Assembly: GCA_049969715.1 (NCBI GenBank)
Contig: JBMFOH010000013.1
Location: 1 to 44,839 of the forward strand
Length of the DNA stretch: 44,839 nt
Source of the DNA: JBMFOH01 sp049969715 [NCBI: bacterium]
Lineage (GTDB): Bacteria > DUMJ01
Reading direction: 5' to 3'
Shown here: positions 34,297 through 43,171 of the stretch, piece after piece
Layout of the letters: each line of letters opens with the position of its first letter
How positions within the stretch are numbered: position 1 is the first letter of the stretch
Notes under the pieces: generated by a model
Seen by the model: only the letters and a program-made list of their open reading frames with translations
What the model was told of the DNA's origin: nothing
The model's database searches: none
Made by a program: the position numbers and the translations under genes

Positions 34297-35385
34297 TTAG
34301 ATTACCTCGAGCCAGTCTCTATCTGGCATAGGTGGATGTGGCATATGCGGTTCAGTCTGGTACCAAAAGGCTACAGAGGCAATATCATCTTGAAGCGGTA
34401 AATATCTATGTCCAGAACGCCAACCTAAAGCCTGAATAGTTACTCTTATATCTTCTTCAAAACGGATTGGGTCCATAATATGCCACCGGTACATGCCAAA
34501 CCTTTGTTGACTTTGATAAAGACCATCAGGTTTAATTACTTGTGGTAGACCAAGGAAAGGTGTAGAAAAGATACCATATTCACCTTTTGGATCTTCAAAA
34601 TCCCAAGCACCACCAAAGTAGTCTTCAGTTCCTGTTCCACAAATGGTAGGAAAATCTTTATCTCCATCAAGATAAAACTTAACCTCTCCTTCGCCCCACC
34701 AGCCATTGTTATGAACACCCCAGGCGATATATGTCCCTACATAGTGACCTTGTCCCTTAACCCCATCTAAGATGGTATGGACTTCTTTGTACTTCAAAGG
34801 ATTATCCCGGCGCCACTCTGCATGGAAATAAGCAACATCTTCAGGTACATTGGTCAAACTGTAGTCGATTTGATAGTAAAAAATAACAGGGACATCTCCT
34901 AAGTTCTCAATAGTTATCTTTGCAGTATTCCGAAAAGGCATCACCCAATAGGAATTCATACCGCCTGCAGGATTAACTGCTATTGGCAATGAATTAACCT
35001 TACAACGTTGGCACCAACCATTACAAAAAAAGTCACCATATGGGACTTCAATTGAGGGATTTTCTTCCCCATCCCAATAAAACCTTAGAACAAGACTACG
35101 CCAAAAATCTGGAAAACAAGTCATCCATATATGTTGAATAATACCTGGACCATTGATATCTGCTAAAGTTATAATACTGTGAGGGGGAATATTAATCGAA
35201 GGAGAAATCTTCCATCCTTGGCCTAAGTCTCGGGCACATTCAGCACCTGTACCTTCAATTGCCATTCCTCCTTTACCTTTTTCCCCTGTAAAGTTTTCGG
35301 CACTAATAGAACGTGACTTCGCTCGAGATAATTTTGGTAAACTACCAAGCCCTAAGTTTAAACCACTGAAATTATCCATAAACAT
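34297..35385 (-). CDS. DUF2961 / GH172 family glycosidase
   Basis: The protein has 362 aa and no signal peptide. The early SRAKSRSISAENFTGEKGKG block, the DINGPGIIQHIWMT block and the later GTGTEDYFGGAWDFE block are hallmarks of DUF2961. This family is now classed as GH172, with members shown to act on alpha-D-arabinofuranosides and on fructose dianhydrides or inulobiose. The protein lies 12 nt after the DUF4185 gene. A cytoplasmic exo-enzyme acting on imported fragments is likely. The catalytic acids cannot be assigned with certainty by eye. Confidence 0.88.
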   Translation of the reverse strand: MFMDNFSGLNLGLGSLPKLSRAKSRSISAENFTGEKGKGGMAIEGTGAECARDLGQGWKISPSINIPPHSIITLADINGPGIIQHIWMTCFPDFWRSLVLRFYWDGEENPSIEVPYGDFFCNGWCQRCKVNSLPIAVNPAGGMNSYWVMPFRNTAKITIENLGDVPVIFYYQIDYSLTNVPEDVAYFHAEWRRDNPLKYKEVHTILDGVKGQGHYVGTYIAWGVHNNGWWGEGEVKFYLDGDKDFPTICGTGTEDYFGGAWDFEDPKGEYGIFSTPFLGLPQVIKPDGLYQSQQRFGMYRWHIMDPIRFEEDIRVTIQALGWRSGHRYLPLQDDIASVAFWYQTEPHMPHPPMPDRDWLEVI

Positions 35386-35397
35386 TACGCCTCCGTA

Positions 35398-37056
35398 TTA
35401 TTTTATCAATTTCATCTTCATCCAGTAAACATTATATGGCATCCATAGTGACATAGTAAAATATACTGTTTCACCTTGATTTTCTACGTATAAAGGATGC
35501 ATAAAAGCCCCATAAAGTCCAGGATAATCTCTTGCATATACAAGCGTCAACGGGGCACTCCAAGGTCCCCATGGATAAAGAGCTTCTCTTATCTCTATAT
35601 TATGGCTCTTTTCATTAAGATAGGTAATAATCCATCTTTTAAGGAATTGATTATAAATTACAGAACATTCTCCAACTGGAGGGTTGATAATTAGTAGAGC
35701 TTTCTCTTCATCTTTAGACCATTCAGGATTACCCTCCTTGTCAATTCCTGTAAAGTATAAATAGGCAGAAGGATTCTCTAAATTTCCAGAATTTACTTTC
35801 ATTAACTTCACTCCTCCAAAACGTCCTGCAGGAATACCCCATATTAAAATGTCATCCTCATCTATTTCAAAATTAGGATTAACTACAGGGGTCCCTTTTA
35901 CCTTATAAATTGCTACTTGAGCAAAGTTACTATCACCTTCCCACATTGGTCTTTCTAGTTTCTTCCATGTCCATCCTTCGTCTTCTGAAACAGCTATTCC
36001 AGAATAATTTGTCTCCCAATATCCCGGCTCTCCCCATTTTTTAACCGCCATAAAAAAGAGATACATCTTATTTCCAATTGCAACGCCATTTGTAGGAATA
36101 ACTGTAGCATCTTGAGGGTTCCTATGGATTAATTCCTTTGCATATCTGTAATAATTAAAGTTAATAGGAGTAAAAGCTCTAAGGAGTTTGTCTAACCCTT
36201 CATTATTCTGAAAATAATAAAAATTATTATCTTCAGAAAAATACTCTATAAAGACATTATAATCATTTTGTCCCCACTCCTTTCCTCCAAATCCATATTT
36301 TGCACTTTGGAGAGAATTAAAATAATCTAGGTACTCTCCTGCAATAACCCAGTTATTACCGTCTTTACTATAGTAAAACAGGTATTTGTTGTTTTGTTTA
36401 GAGATACGTAAAAATGGTTCAGAAAAATCAAGAGAGATTATCTTTCTAAAGGTTCCATTGAAAATACCACTTGCTTCCATCAAATTATTCCCTAAAGGTC
36501 CCCACAAAAGCCAATTATTTTCATCTTTAAAAACAATTAAACCAAAGAAGTTAGTGCCATACGGTATTGCTTCGTTTTTAGAAATTTTCATATCAATTGA
36601 CCAATTATTATTTGATGGAATTTTAAGGAATTTAGGAGCCATATCTGTCCCTATCCATAAATCGCTTCTCTTCATAATATGCATTTTTAAGTTATTATCT
36701 TCCACCTCATAGTATGATCCCTCCCTTGTCCAGATGAAGTCGTCAAAAGTTATCCCATCTGAAGGCTTTGTATCTGAAGTAAAAGCCATTACATTACTTC
36801 GCCATAGGGTTTTGTTTTTACCAAAAGTATCGCCAAAAACAAAATATATCCGATTCCCCATTTCAAACATATGACCTAGATCACATCCATAGACAGCACG
36901 CTCTTCACACAAAGGGCCATTTATACTATCAATACCTGTTAATTTAGCAACCATATCTACCTTTACATCTCTTAAAATCTTTTCACTTCCCAAAGCAATC
37001 TTATCTACTAATGAAAAGATTAATATTAAAGAGAGTAATAAAACAACATACTTCAT
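35398..37056 (-). CDS. Exported DUF4185 (GH183-type) protein with an inserted lectin-like domain
   Basis: The protein has 552 aa. A signal peptide (about 1-24) is followed by a beta-propeller with the DUF4185 marks: YGCDLGHMFEMGNRIYFVFGDTFG, WRSNVMAF, VIPTNGVAIGNKMYLFFMAV, GIPAGRFGGVKLM, ECSVIYNQFLKRWIITYLN and a C-terminal YGAFMHPLYV. Residues about 115-270 look like a separate beta-sandwich (DUF1349 or LamG-like) inserted between blades, perhaps for glycan binding. DUF4185 members include the GH183 endo-D-arabinofuranases. Its export fits the first cleavage of a polymer outside the cell. The ATG has an AGGAGG site. The 181-nt gap upstream (37057-37237) shows no further gene. Confidence 0.8.
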   Translation of the reverse strand: MKYVVLLLSLILIFSLVDKIALGSEKILRDVKVDMVAKLTGIDSINGPLCEERAVYGCDLGHMFEMGNRIYFVFGDTFGKNKTLWRSNVMAFTSDTKPSDGITFDDFIWTREGSYYEVEDNNLKMHIMKRSDLWIGTDMAPKFLKIPSNNNWSIDMKISKNEAIPYGTNFFGLIVFKDENNWLLWGPLGNNLMEASGIFNGTFRKIISLDFSEPFLRISKQNNKYLFYYSKDGNNWVIAGEYLDYFNSLQSAKYGFGGKEWGQNDYNVFIEYFSEDNNFYYFQNNEGLDKLLRAFTPINFNYYRYAKELIHRNPQDATVIPTNGVAIGNKMYLFFMAVKKWGEPGYWETNYSGIAVSEDEGWTWKKLERPMWEGDSNFAQVAIYKVKGTPVVNPNFEIDEDDILIWGIPAGRFGGVKLMKVNSGNLENPSAYLYFTGIDKEGNPEWSKDEEKALLIINPPVGECSVIYNQFLKRWIITYLNEKSHNIEIREALYPWGPWSAPLTLVYARDYPGLYGAFMHPLYVENQGETVYFTMSLWMPYNVYWMKMKLIK

Positions 37057-37237
37057 AAATCAATCCTCCTGGTATATACTTTATCTAGATAAAACATTAA
37101 TCAGATTTCAAGCCTTTCAAAATCTCTAATTCTTTAGTTAATATTACTCTTTCCAAGAATTTCAATATAACCAAATGCATCTACTCTTTGCTATTTTCAA
37201 TATTAGTTCCTACCTCATTCCTCCCACTCTTTCCTCC

Positions 37238-38059
37238 TCAGAATTTCATTCCTGTAATTGTAATACTTTGCATTAATTGTTTCTGCAAAATCACAAAGAT
37301 TATAACAGAGGGAATAATAGCAACTGTACATGCAGCTAGTTGTATTGCCCAGGGATTATTGAATTCTCCACCATACTGAGCTATACCAAGTTGAACAGTT
37401 CTCATAGAGGGACTATTAATAACTACAAGAGGCCACATAAAAGAATTCCAATTAGCAAGAAAGAAAAATACGGCTAATGCTGAAAGGATAGGCCTAGATA
37501 TGGGGATTATTATCCTAAAGAATATATTAGGTATATTACAACCATCAAGAGTTGCTGCCTCTTCTAATTCACGAGGAAAATTTAAATAAAACTGTCTAAG
37601 TAGAAAAATACCAAAAGCATGGGGAATAGCAGGTATTATTAGTCCTGAATATGTATTAATCCAACCAAAAAATTTCACTACAAAGAAAAGAGGGATCAGT
37701 ATGGCGGAAGAAGGTATCATTAATGTACTGATTACTAAAAAAAATAAAAATTCTCTGCCAGGATATTTTAGTCTGGCCAAAGAATAGGCAGCCATTGAGT
37801 GCAAAAATAAGGCAACAATTGTAACAACAGTGGATACATAAAAACTATTAAGCATATATCTTAAAAATGGAACCTGTTGAAAAACTTTCAGATAATTTCC
37901 CCATACAAATTCTTTTGGAAACAAGACTGGTGGGAACTTAAAAATCTCCCTCGGGGATTTTATAGAACTTATAAACATCCAATACTGGGGGAATATAAAA
38001 ACAATTGCTAATAATGTAAGAATAAAATATTTAAGAATGAGCATAAATTTTTTCTTCAT
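37238..38059 (-). CDS. Sugar ABC transporter permease (MalG type)
   Basis: The protein has 273 aa and six membrane segments. The conserved coupling loop reads ELEEAATLDGCNIPNIFFRIIIPISRP, the EAA motif that meets the ATPase. The N-terminal FPQYWMFISSIKSPREIF is typical of the MalG/carbohydrate-uptake-1 branch. It lies 15 nt after the other permease gene. No ATPase is encoded in the operon, so a shared one must power it. Confidence 0.93.
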   Translation of the reverse strand: MKKKFMLILKYFILTLLAIVFIFPQYWMFISSIKSPREIFKFPPVLFPKEFVWGNYLKVFQQVPFLRYMLNSFYVSTVVTIVALFLHSMAAYSLARLKYPGREFLFFLVISTLMIPSSAILIPLFFVVKFFGWINTYSGLIIPAIPHAFGIFLLRQFYLNFPRELEEAATLDGCNIPNIFFRIIIPISRPILSALAVFFFLANWNSFMWPLVVINSPSMRTVQLGIAQYGGEFNNPWAIQLAACTVAIIPSVIIFVILQKQLMQSITITGMKF

Positions 38060-38074
38060 AATTTTATTACCTCC

Positions 38075-38947
38075 TCACATTGCAATTTTTCCGCTTCTTA
38101 AAACTTTAAGCATAAAGAAAGAGAGAGTAGCTAATATTAAAAAAAGGAGAAAGGCCTGAGCTGAACCATAACCAAAATGATACATTTGAAAAGCAGTATA
38201 ATACATATAATAAACTGATGTTGAAGTGCTATAGTATGGTCCTCCCCCTGTCAAAATATAGATATAGTCAAATACTTGAAATCCTTGAAGAAAAGTCATA
38301 ATTAACACAAAAGTAGATGTTGGTTTAAGAAGGGGAAAAGTGATAAACCAAAATCTCTGAATAGCATTTGCTCCATCCATTTTTGAAGCCTCATAATATT
38401 CTAATGGGATATCATTTAGACCCGCGAGAAAAATCACCATATAATATCCTACGCTCATATATAAATGTACTACTAAGATACAGAATAAAGCTTGTTGAGT
38501 TGAGCCTAAAAATGGCTGGTGAGATACTCCAAAAAATGAAATAATATAATTAATAAACCCGTAAGGTTGAAACATATATTTCCATATAAATGAAATAGCC
38601 ACAGAAGACATAGCTGTTGAAGCAAAAAAAATCGCTTTATATATCCCTATTCCTTTTATTTCTTCTTTAACCAAGAGAGCCAGTAATAACGAAATAATAA
38701 AATTTAAGGGAACAAAGATCAAAGAATATTTTACCGTATTCGAAAGACTCTTTATCCAATACGGATCTGACCATATATTTCGATAGTTTGAGAAACCAGA
38801 AAAAATAGGTTGGCCGATTGCATCCCAATTATATAGGCTTATAATAAAGGCTATTATCGCAGGAACAGCCCAAAAAATCATCAATCCAATTAAATCAGGA
38901 ATCAAAAATAAATATCCAAAGAACAATTCTTGTATATTCTTCTTCAC
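38075..38947 (-). CDS. Sugar ABC transporter permease (MalF/UgpA type)
   Basis: The protein has 290 aa and six membrane segments. The EAA coupling loop reads IPLEYYEASKMDGANAIQRF. FSGFSNYRNIWSDPYW in the first periplasmic loop is typical of this branch. It forms the heterodimeric channel with the MalG-type permease. It follows the binding-protein gene after a stem-loop at 38999-39034. Confidence 0.93.
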   Translation of the reverse strand: MKKNIQELFFGYLFLIPDLIGLMIFWAVPAIIAFIISLYNWDAIGQPIFSGFSNYRNIWSDPYWIKSLSNTVKYSLIFVPLNFIISLLLALLVKEEIKGIGIYKAIFFASTAMSSVAISFIWKYMFQPYGFINYIISFFGVSHQPFLGSTQQALFCILVVHLYMSVGYYMVIFLAGLNDIPLEYYEASKMDGANAIQRFWFITFPLLKPTSTFVLIMTFLQGFQVFDYIYILTGGGPYYSTSTSVYYMYYTAFQMYHFGYGSAQAFLLFLILATLSFFMLKVLRSGKIAM

Positions 38948-38998
38948 TAACTAGAATCCTCCTTTTTGGGATATTAAAAAATTAATAATCTTAGAATA

Positions 38999-39034
38999 AA
39001 GGGTCACTAAGAAGAACTTCCCCTAGTGACCCTT
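38999..39034 (-). terminator. Intercistronic stem-loop after the binding-protein gene
   Basis: On the minus strand AAGGGTCACTA and TAGTGACCCTT form an 11-bp stem with a 14-base loop, about 10 nt after the stop codon. No long T-run follows. Such hairpins are common between binding protein and permease genes, where they stabilise the upstream message or cause partial termination. Confidence 0.65.
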
Positions 39035-39044
39035 AAAGTTACTA

Positions 39045-40316
39045 TCACATACCTGGAATACCGCCTTTATAATTCTTCAAAAAATCAGTGATGGAGGCTT
39101 CAGCGTTTTTAGCAGCTACCTTAGCATCAATCCCTCCAAACATTACTCCTTGTATTGCATCGGAAACTGCCTTTACTATCTCTGGTGGAAAGGCTGGCTC
39201 TGATTTTGCCGTTTGAATAATCTTTGAGAAAATATCATTAGGAGGAGTAGAATAATACTTCTCTCCGGCTTTTAGGACAGATTTCCTGGGAGAGAACTTT
39301 GAGTTTGCAACTGTACACCATTCGAGGGGAAAATCTATCTGTTCTACTCCCATCCACTTAGCAAATTTAATAGCTTCTTCCACATTCTTACTTTTAGCAT
39401 TAACCATAAGCCTCCATCCACCGTATACACTTATACTCTTATGTTTGTCATCAATAGGAGGAATCGGAAAAACACCAAATTCATATTTAGGGAAATCAGC
39501 CTGAAGTGGTTTAACTCCCCAAAAACCACATACCATCATATCTGCTATTCCATTACCGAGCATAGTAATATCCGGACCTGAACCTGGTAAGGTTTTTGGA
39601 GCTACATCTTCTTTTATAAAATCTCCCCATAATTTTAGTGCAGCTATTCCAGCCTGGCTTGTCATCAATGCTCTTTTCCAATCCTTAGAAATTACATCGC
39701 CTCCTGCAGACCAAAGAAAAGGATACCAGGTGAAATTCTGATAATAACCCGGAGCAACTTCTACGATTATTCCGTATTTCTCACCCTTTCTCAATTTATG
39801 GGCAGTATCTAAAAGCTCATTCCATGTTTTTGGTTCTTGTAAACCAAGATTCTTAAAGGACTTTTTGTTATAAAAGATAGCAACTGGCTCCATTTCAAGT
39901 GGAATAGCGAATATATGGCCACTAACTTTAACAGATTGTATCGTTGCTGGTAAGAAATCCTTTATTTCTTCTGTTGATAAATATTTCTCAAGTGGCTGAG
40001 CTAATCCTGCATTTACATATCTAAGAAAATCCCCAGGGCTTATAAAGAAGACATCTGGCCCTTGTCCTGTAGCAAAAGCACTAGATAACTTAGTACCAGT
40101 GTAATCTCCCCATGGGAAAGTCTCAAAGATTACCTCAATATCAGGGTGCGACTGATTCCATAATTTTATGTATTTTTCTATTGTGGCATCAGCAAAGGTA
40201 TCAGTAAATTTCCAGAATCTTACCTGGACCTTGTCTTTGGTAAATCCAGCAGAAACAAAAAGTACTGATATCATTAGAGTTGATACTAGGAGTATAACTA
40301 CTCCTTTTTTTATCAT
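39045..40316 (-). CDS. Sugar ABC transporter solute-binding protein (family 1)
   Basis: The protein has 423 aa. The signal peptide ends near VSAG and has no lipobox Cys, so the protein should be free in a periplasm. The mature part begins VQVRFWKFTDTFADATIEKY and shows the family-1 pattern, with IEVIFETFPWGDY and GQGPDVFFISPGDF. Residues KTWNELLDTA and PLEMEPVAIFYNKK follow. The ATG at 40316 has GGAGGTGA at ideal spacing, better than the ATG five codons upstream. The ligand is not readable; the operon suggests an oligosaccharide. Confidence 0.93.
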   Translation of the reverse strand: MIKKGVVILLVSTLMISVLFVSAGFTKDKVQVRFWKFTDTFADATIEKYIKLWNQSHPDIEVIFETFPWGDYTGTKLSSAFATGQGPDVFFISPGDFLRYVNAGLAQPLEKYLSTEEIKDFLPATIQSVKVSGHIFAIPLEMEPVAIFYNKKSFKNLGLQEPKTWNELLDTAHKLRKGEKYGIIVEVAPGYYQNFTWYPFLWSAGGDVISKDWKRALMTSQAGIAALKLWGDFIKEDVAPKTLPGSGPDITMLGNGIADMMVCGFWGVKPLQADFPKYEFGVFPIPPIDDKHKSISVYGGWRLMVNAKSKNVEEAIKFAKWMGVEQIDFPLEWCTVANSKFSPRKSVLKAGEKYYSTPPNDIFSKIIQTAKSEPAFPPEIVKAVSDAIQGVMFGGIDAKVAAKNAEASITDFLKNYKGGIPGM

Positions 40317-40478
40317 AAAAATCACCTCCATAAAGAATTCTCAAAATTTTCAGAGACTCTAAAATCTCCTCTAATCTAAATTCTCTAGATATTAATCTTT
40401 CAAAGTACATCTACCTACAGAAGAACGAAACTCTCATCATTTATCATCAAATTTACTGCAAAGTCTCTAACATTACTC

Positions 40479-41486
40479 TTATCTCTTCCCCCTTCTACTT
40501 GATTCTCTTATAATAAGCTTTGGCTTTAGTACCACCACCTCCTTTCTAAGCTTTGCAGTCCTTCCTAATTTCCTTAGAAGTAACTGAGCTGAGGTAGAAC
40601 CAATTGTATAGATTGGCTGAGAGATAGTAGTTAATGGAGGGTCTATAAGTGGAGCCCATTCTAAATCATCAAATCCAACAATCCCTATTTCTTCTGGAAT
40701 CTTGATGTTCATCTCTTTAAGTGCCAATAAAACTCCCGTAGTCATTACATTGTTTGTTATAAAAAAAGCATCAGGCTTTGCTCTTTCAATAAGCCTTTTA
40801 ACCGCTCTGTATCCACCCTCTTGCGTATATCCTCCATTTTCTACTAGGTTCTCATCGAAATCTATCCTTGCCTCTGTAAGGGCTTTTTTGTACCCCTCAA
40901 GCCTTTCTCTTGCTGTCATTACTTCTAACGGCCCGGTAATTATACCTATCCTCGTATAGCCCTCATAGATAAGATGCAATACCCCTTCATATGCTCCACT
41001 TATATTATCAATTATCACTCCATCTGCTTCTAATCCATCTATAAGTCTGTCTATCAGTATTAAAGGGATACCTCTATCTATTATTCCTCTAATAATCTTG
41101 TGATCTCCTCCAGTAGGAGCGAGGATTATTCCATCTACTTTCTTATTCTGGAGAACTCTAAGATAATTCGCCTCTTTTTCTATGTTCTCGTCTGCATTGC
41201 AAAGGAGCAGACTGTATCCAACTACACTTAAGACATCCTCTATTCCTCTAACTACTTGTGTAAAGAATGGATTTGTTATATCAGAGACTATTACACCTGC
41301 TAGATTCGTTCTTTCTTTTGATGCTTTCACCTCTTTATATCTCTCATATCCAAGCTCTTCCGCCACCTGAATTATCTTTTTCCGAGTCTCTGGATTTACA
41401 TATCCAGTATTATAAAGGGCTCTAGATACTGTGGCTGTAGAAACCCCTGTTCTTTCAGCTATATCTTTTATAGTAGTCGTCTTTAC
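40479..41486 (-). CDS. LacI-family transcriptional regulator with anomalous start
   Basis: The ligand-binding domain has the standard LacI/RbsB pattern (LAGVIVSDITNPFFTQVVRGIE, GIVGFDDLEWAPLIDPPLTTI). A full helix-turn-helix is encoded upstream: TIKDIAERTGVSTATVSRAL, then YNTGYVNPETRKK. In that frame no ATG, GTG or TTG lies between the helix-turn-helix and an in-frame TGA at 41489-41487. A GTG at 41490 would fit if one base of AAA (41482-41484) were absent, giving MSKTTTIKDIA. The other in-frame start, GTG 41366, would remove the DNA-binding domain. The gene may use a rare start codon, carry a sequence error, or be inactivated. It likely controls the glycan operon. Confidence 0.8.
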   Translation of the reverse strand, partial: VKTTTIKDIAERTGVSTATVSRALYNTGYVNPETRKKIIQVAEELGYERYKEVKASKERTNLAGVIVSDITNPFFTQVVRGIEDVLSVVGYSLLLCNADENIEKEANYLRVLQNKKVDGIILAPTGGDHKIIRGIIDRGIPLILIDRLIDGLEADGVIIDNISGAYEGVLHLIYEGYTRIGIITGPLEVMTARERLEGYKKALTEARIDFDENLVENGGYTQEGGYRAVKRLIERAKPDAFFITNNVMTTGVLLALKEMNIKIPEEIGIVGFDDLEWAPLIDPPLTTISQPIYTIGSTSAQLLLRKLGRTAKLRKEVVVLKPKLIIRESSRRGKR

Positions 41487-41516
41487 TCACTCCATTCTTT
41501 AATATCATATCATTCT

Positions 41517-41558
41517 ATGTAACGATAAGATTATACATTGAAAAATTTCTTATGTCAA
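41517..41558 (-). promoter_or_regulatory. Perfect-consensus promoter and candidate operator of the LacI-type gene
   Basis: On the minus strand TTGACA (41558-41553) and TATAAT (41535-41530) are 17 nt apart, a full consensus match. The -35 is preceded by CTA. An imperfect inverted repeat ATGTA...TACAT (41517-41538) overlaps the -10 and start point, so self-repression by the LacI-type protein is plausible. Confidence 0.7.
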
Positions 41559-41580
41559 TAGTCTATGAAATGAGAATAAT

Positions 41581-41592
41581 TTATGCTATAAT
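41581..41592 (+). promoter_or_regulatory. Extended -10 promoter of the second FGGY kinase
   Basis: TTATGCTATAAT is identical over 12 bases to the rtcB promoter element. No good -35 is seen 17 nt upstream. It predicts a start near 41599, with an AAGGAGG ribosome binding site before the ATG at 41630. Confidence 0.6.
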
Positions 41593-41629
41593 TCATAACA
41601 AAATAAAGTTCTTCGAGAAGGAGGTCTTT

Positions 41630-43126
41630 ATGTATTTTATAGGTATCGACTGTGGAACTCAAAGCTTAAGAACTGGTGTGTTTGATAAAAGGGGAACACC
41701 ACTAGCATTTGCCGTTAAAGATTATCCTGTTCATTATCCCTACTCTGGTTGGGCAGAACAAGATGCAAGAGATTGGTGGTCTGCCCTGAAATTTACAGTG
41801 AAAAAAGTCATAAAAGATTCAGGGATAGATCCAAAAGCAGTTGGAGGTATAAGTCTAGATGCTATGGCCTGTACTGTAGTGGCTTTAGATGAAAATGGCG
41901 ATCCATTGAGAAATGCCTTATTATGGATGGATGTGAGGGCTTTTAAAGAAGCACAAGAAGTAACTGCCACAAAAGAAGATATATTAAGGTTTGCTGGAGG
42001 AGATGAGTCCCCAGAGTGGATGATCCCTAAAGCTATGTGGCTAAAGAAGAACGAACCAGATGTTTATAATAGAGCCAGATATATTGTAGAAGCTACCGAT
42101 TATCTTATGTATAAGCTTACAGGAAGATGGACTGCTTCTATATGTAATGCTACTTGTAAGTGGAACTATGCCTCAGTTCTAGGTGGATTTCCTATAAATC
42201 TCTTGAAGAAACTAGATATGGAGGACCTCTTAGAAAAGTGGCCTAAGGATGTATTAAGTATAGGGGAAATTTCTAGTGGACTTTCGAAGACAGCTAGTGA
42301 AGAACTAGGTCTACCTCCTGGAATCCCTGTAGCTGAAGGAGGAATAGATGCCTATTTGGCAATGGTAGGTTTAAATATCACCTCTCCAGGTAAGATGGGT
42401 ATAATAATGGGATCTTCCAATTGTCATATGGCTATTACTGATGAGGCTGTCTTTGGGACAGGTGTCTGGGGACCTTATCCAGATGCTCTTATAAAAGGAA
42501 AGTGGGTATTAGAAGGAGGACAAACATCTACAGGCTCTGTAGTAAAATGGTTTACCGACCAGTTTACTAATCTCTCTTATGAAGAATTAGATAACGAGGC
42601 TAGCAAGATCCCCCCAGGGTCTGAAGGCCTTATAGTCTTAGAATACTGGCAAGGTTATAGATCTCCAATAAGAGACCCTCTTGCAAGAGGAACCATCTGG
42701 GGGCTAAGCTTAAAGCATACTCCTTATCATATCTTTAGAGCCATCTACGAAGGTACTGCCTATGGCACAAGGAATATAATTGAAGCCATAGCTTCAAAGG
42801 GAGTAGATTTGAATGAGATATATGCCTGTGGTGGGGGCACAAGAAGTAGATTGTGGCTTCAGATAAATGCCGATGTATGTGGAGTTCCAATCTACATACC
42901 TGAGGTAGAAGAGGCTGGATGTCTAGGTTCTGCCATAGCAGGAGCAGTTGGTGCTGGCTTCTTCAAAGACCTACAAGAAGGGGCAAGCCAAATGGTAAAG
43001 ATAAAGAGTACAATAGAACCAAATCTCCAAAACAAAAATATTTATGATTTCTATTTTGATAAGTATAAGAAGACCTACTTTCAGTTAAAAGACCTTATGC
43101 ATGATATGATAAGATTCACTCTTTAG
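41630..43126 (+). CDS. FGGY-family pentulose kinase (ribulokinase-like)
   Basis: The protein has 498 aa. It starts MYFIGIDCGTQSLRTGVFD at ATG 41630 with AAGGAGG in front. HYPYSGWAEQDARDWWSAL, LLWMDVRAF, the sugar-site EGGIDAYLAMV and the ATP-site CGGGTRSRLWLQINADV follow. The GIDxGTxSxR start and the HYPxxGWAEQD block point to the ribulokinase or related pentulose branch rather than glycerol kinase. It is divergent from the LacI-type gene, so it may belong to the same regulon as the glycan operon. It differs clearly from the kinase at 30765. Confidence 0.88.
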   Translation: MYFIGIDCGTQSLRTGVFDKRGTPLAFAVKDYPVHYPYSGWAEQDARDWWSALKFTVKKVIKDSGIDPKAVGGISLDAMACTVVALDENGDPLRNALLWMDVRAFKEAQEVTATKEDILRFAGGDESPEWMIPKAMWLKKNEPDVYNRARYIVEATDYLMYKLTGRWTASICNATCKWNYASVLGGFPINLLKKLDMEDLLEKWPKDVLSIGEISSGLSKTASEELGLPPGIPVAEGGIDAYLAMVGLNITSPGKMGIIMGSSNCHMAITDEAVFGTGVWGPYPDALIKGKWVLEGGQTSTGSVVKWFTDQFTNLSYEELDNEASKIPPGSEGLIVLEYWQGYRSPIRDPLARGTIWGLSLKHTPYHIFRAIYEGTAYGTRNIIEAIASKGVDLNEIYACGGGTRSRLWLQINADVCGVPIYIPEVEEAGCLGSAIAGAVGAGFFKDLQEGASQMVKIKSTIEPNLQNKNIYDFYFDKYKKTYFQLKDLMHDMIRFTL

Positions 43127-43135
43127 ATAGATAAG

Positions 43136-43171
43136 TAGAAGGGCAGGGTCTTTTATGCCCCTGCCCTTCTA
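43136..43171. terminator. Bidirectional hairpin between convergent genes
   Basis: TAGAAGGGCAGGG (43136-43148) pairs perfectly with 43159-43171 around a 10-base loop. It lies 9 nt after the kinase stop, and the stop codon of the convergent methyltransferase gene is inside the loop. There is no T-run on either side. Confidence 0.7.

Noticed and set aside
41552-41629. Upstream start for the second FGGY kinase at 41552
   Set aside because: It would add 26 residues that no FGGY kinase has and would lie over the promoter. ATG 41630 has an ideal ribosome binding site and begins with the family's GIDCGT motif.
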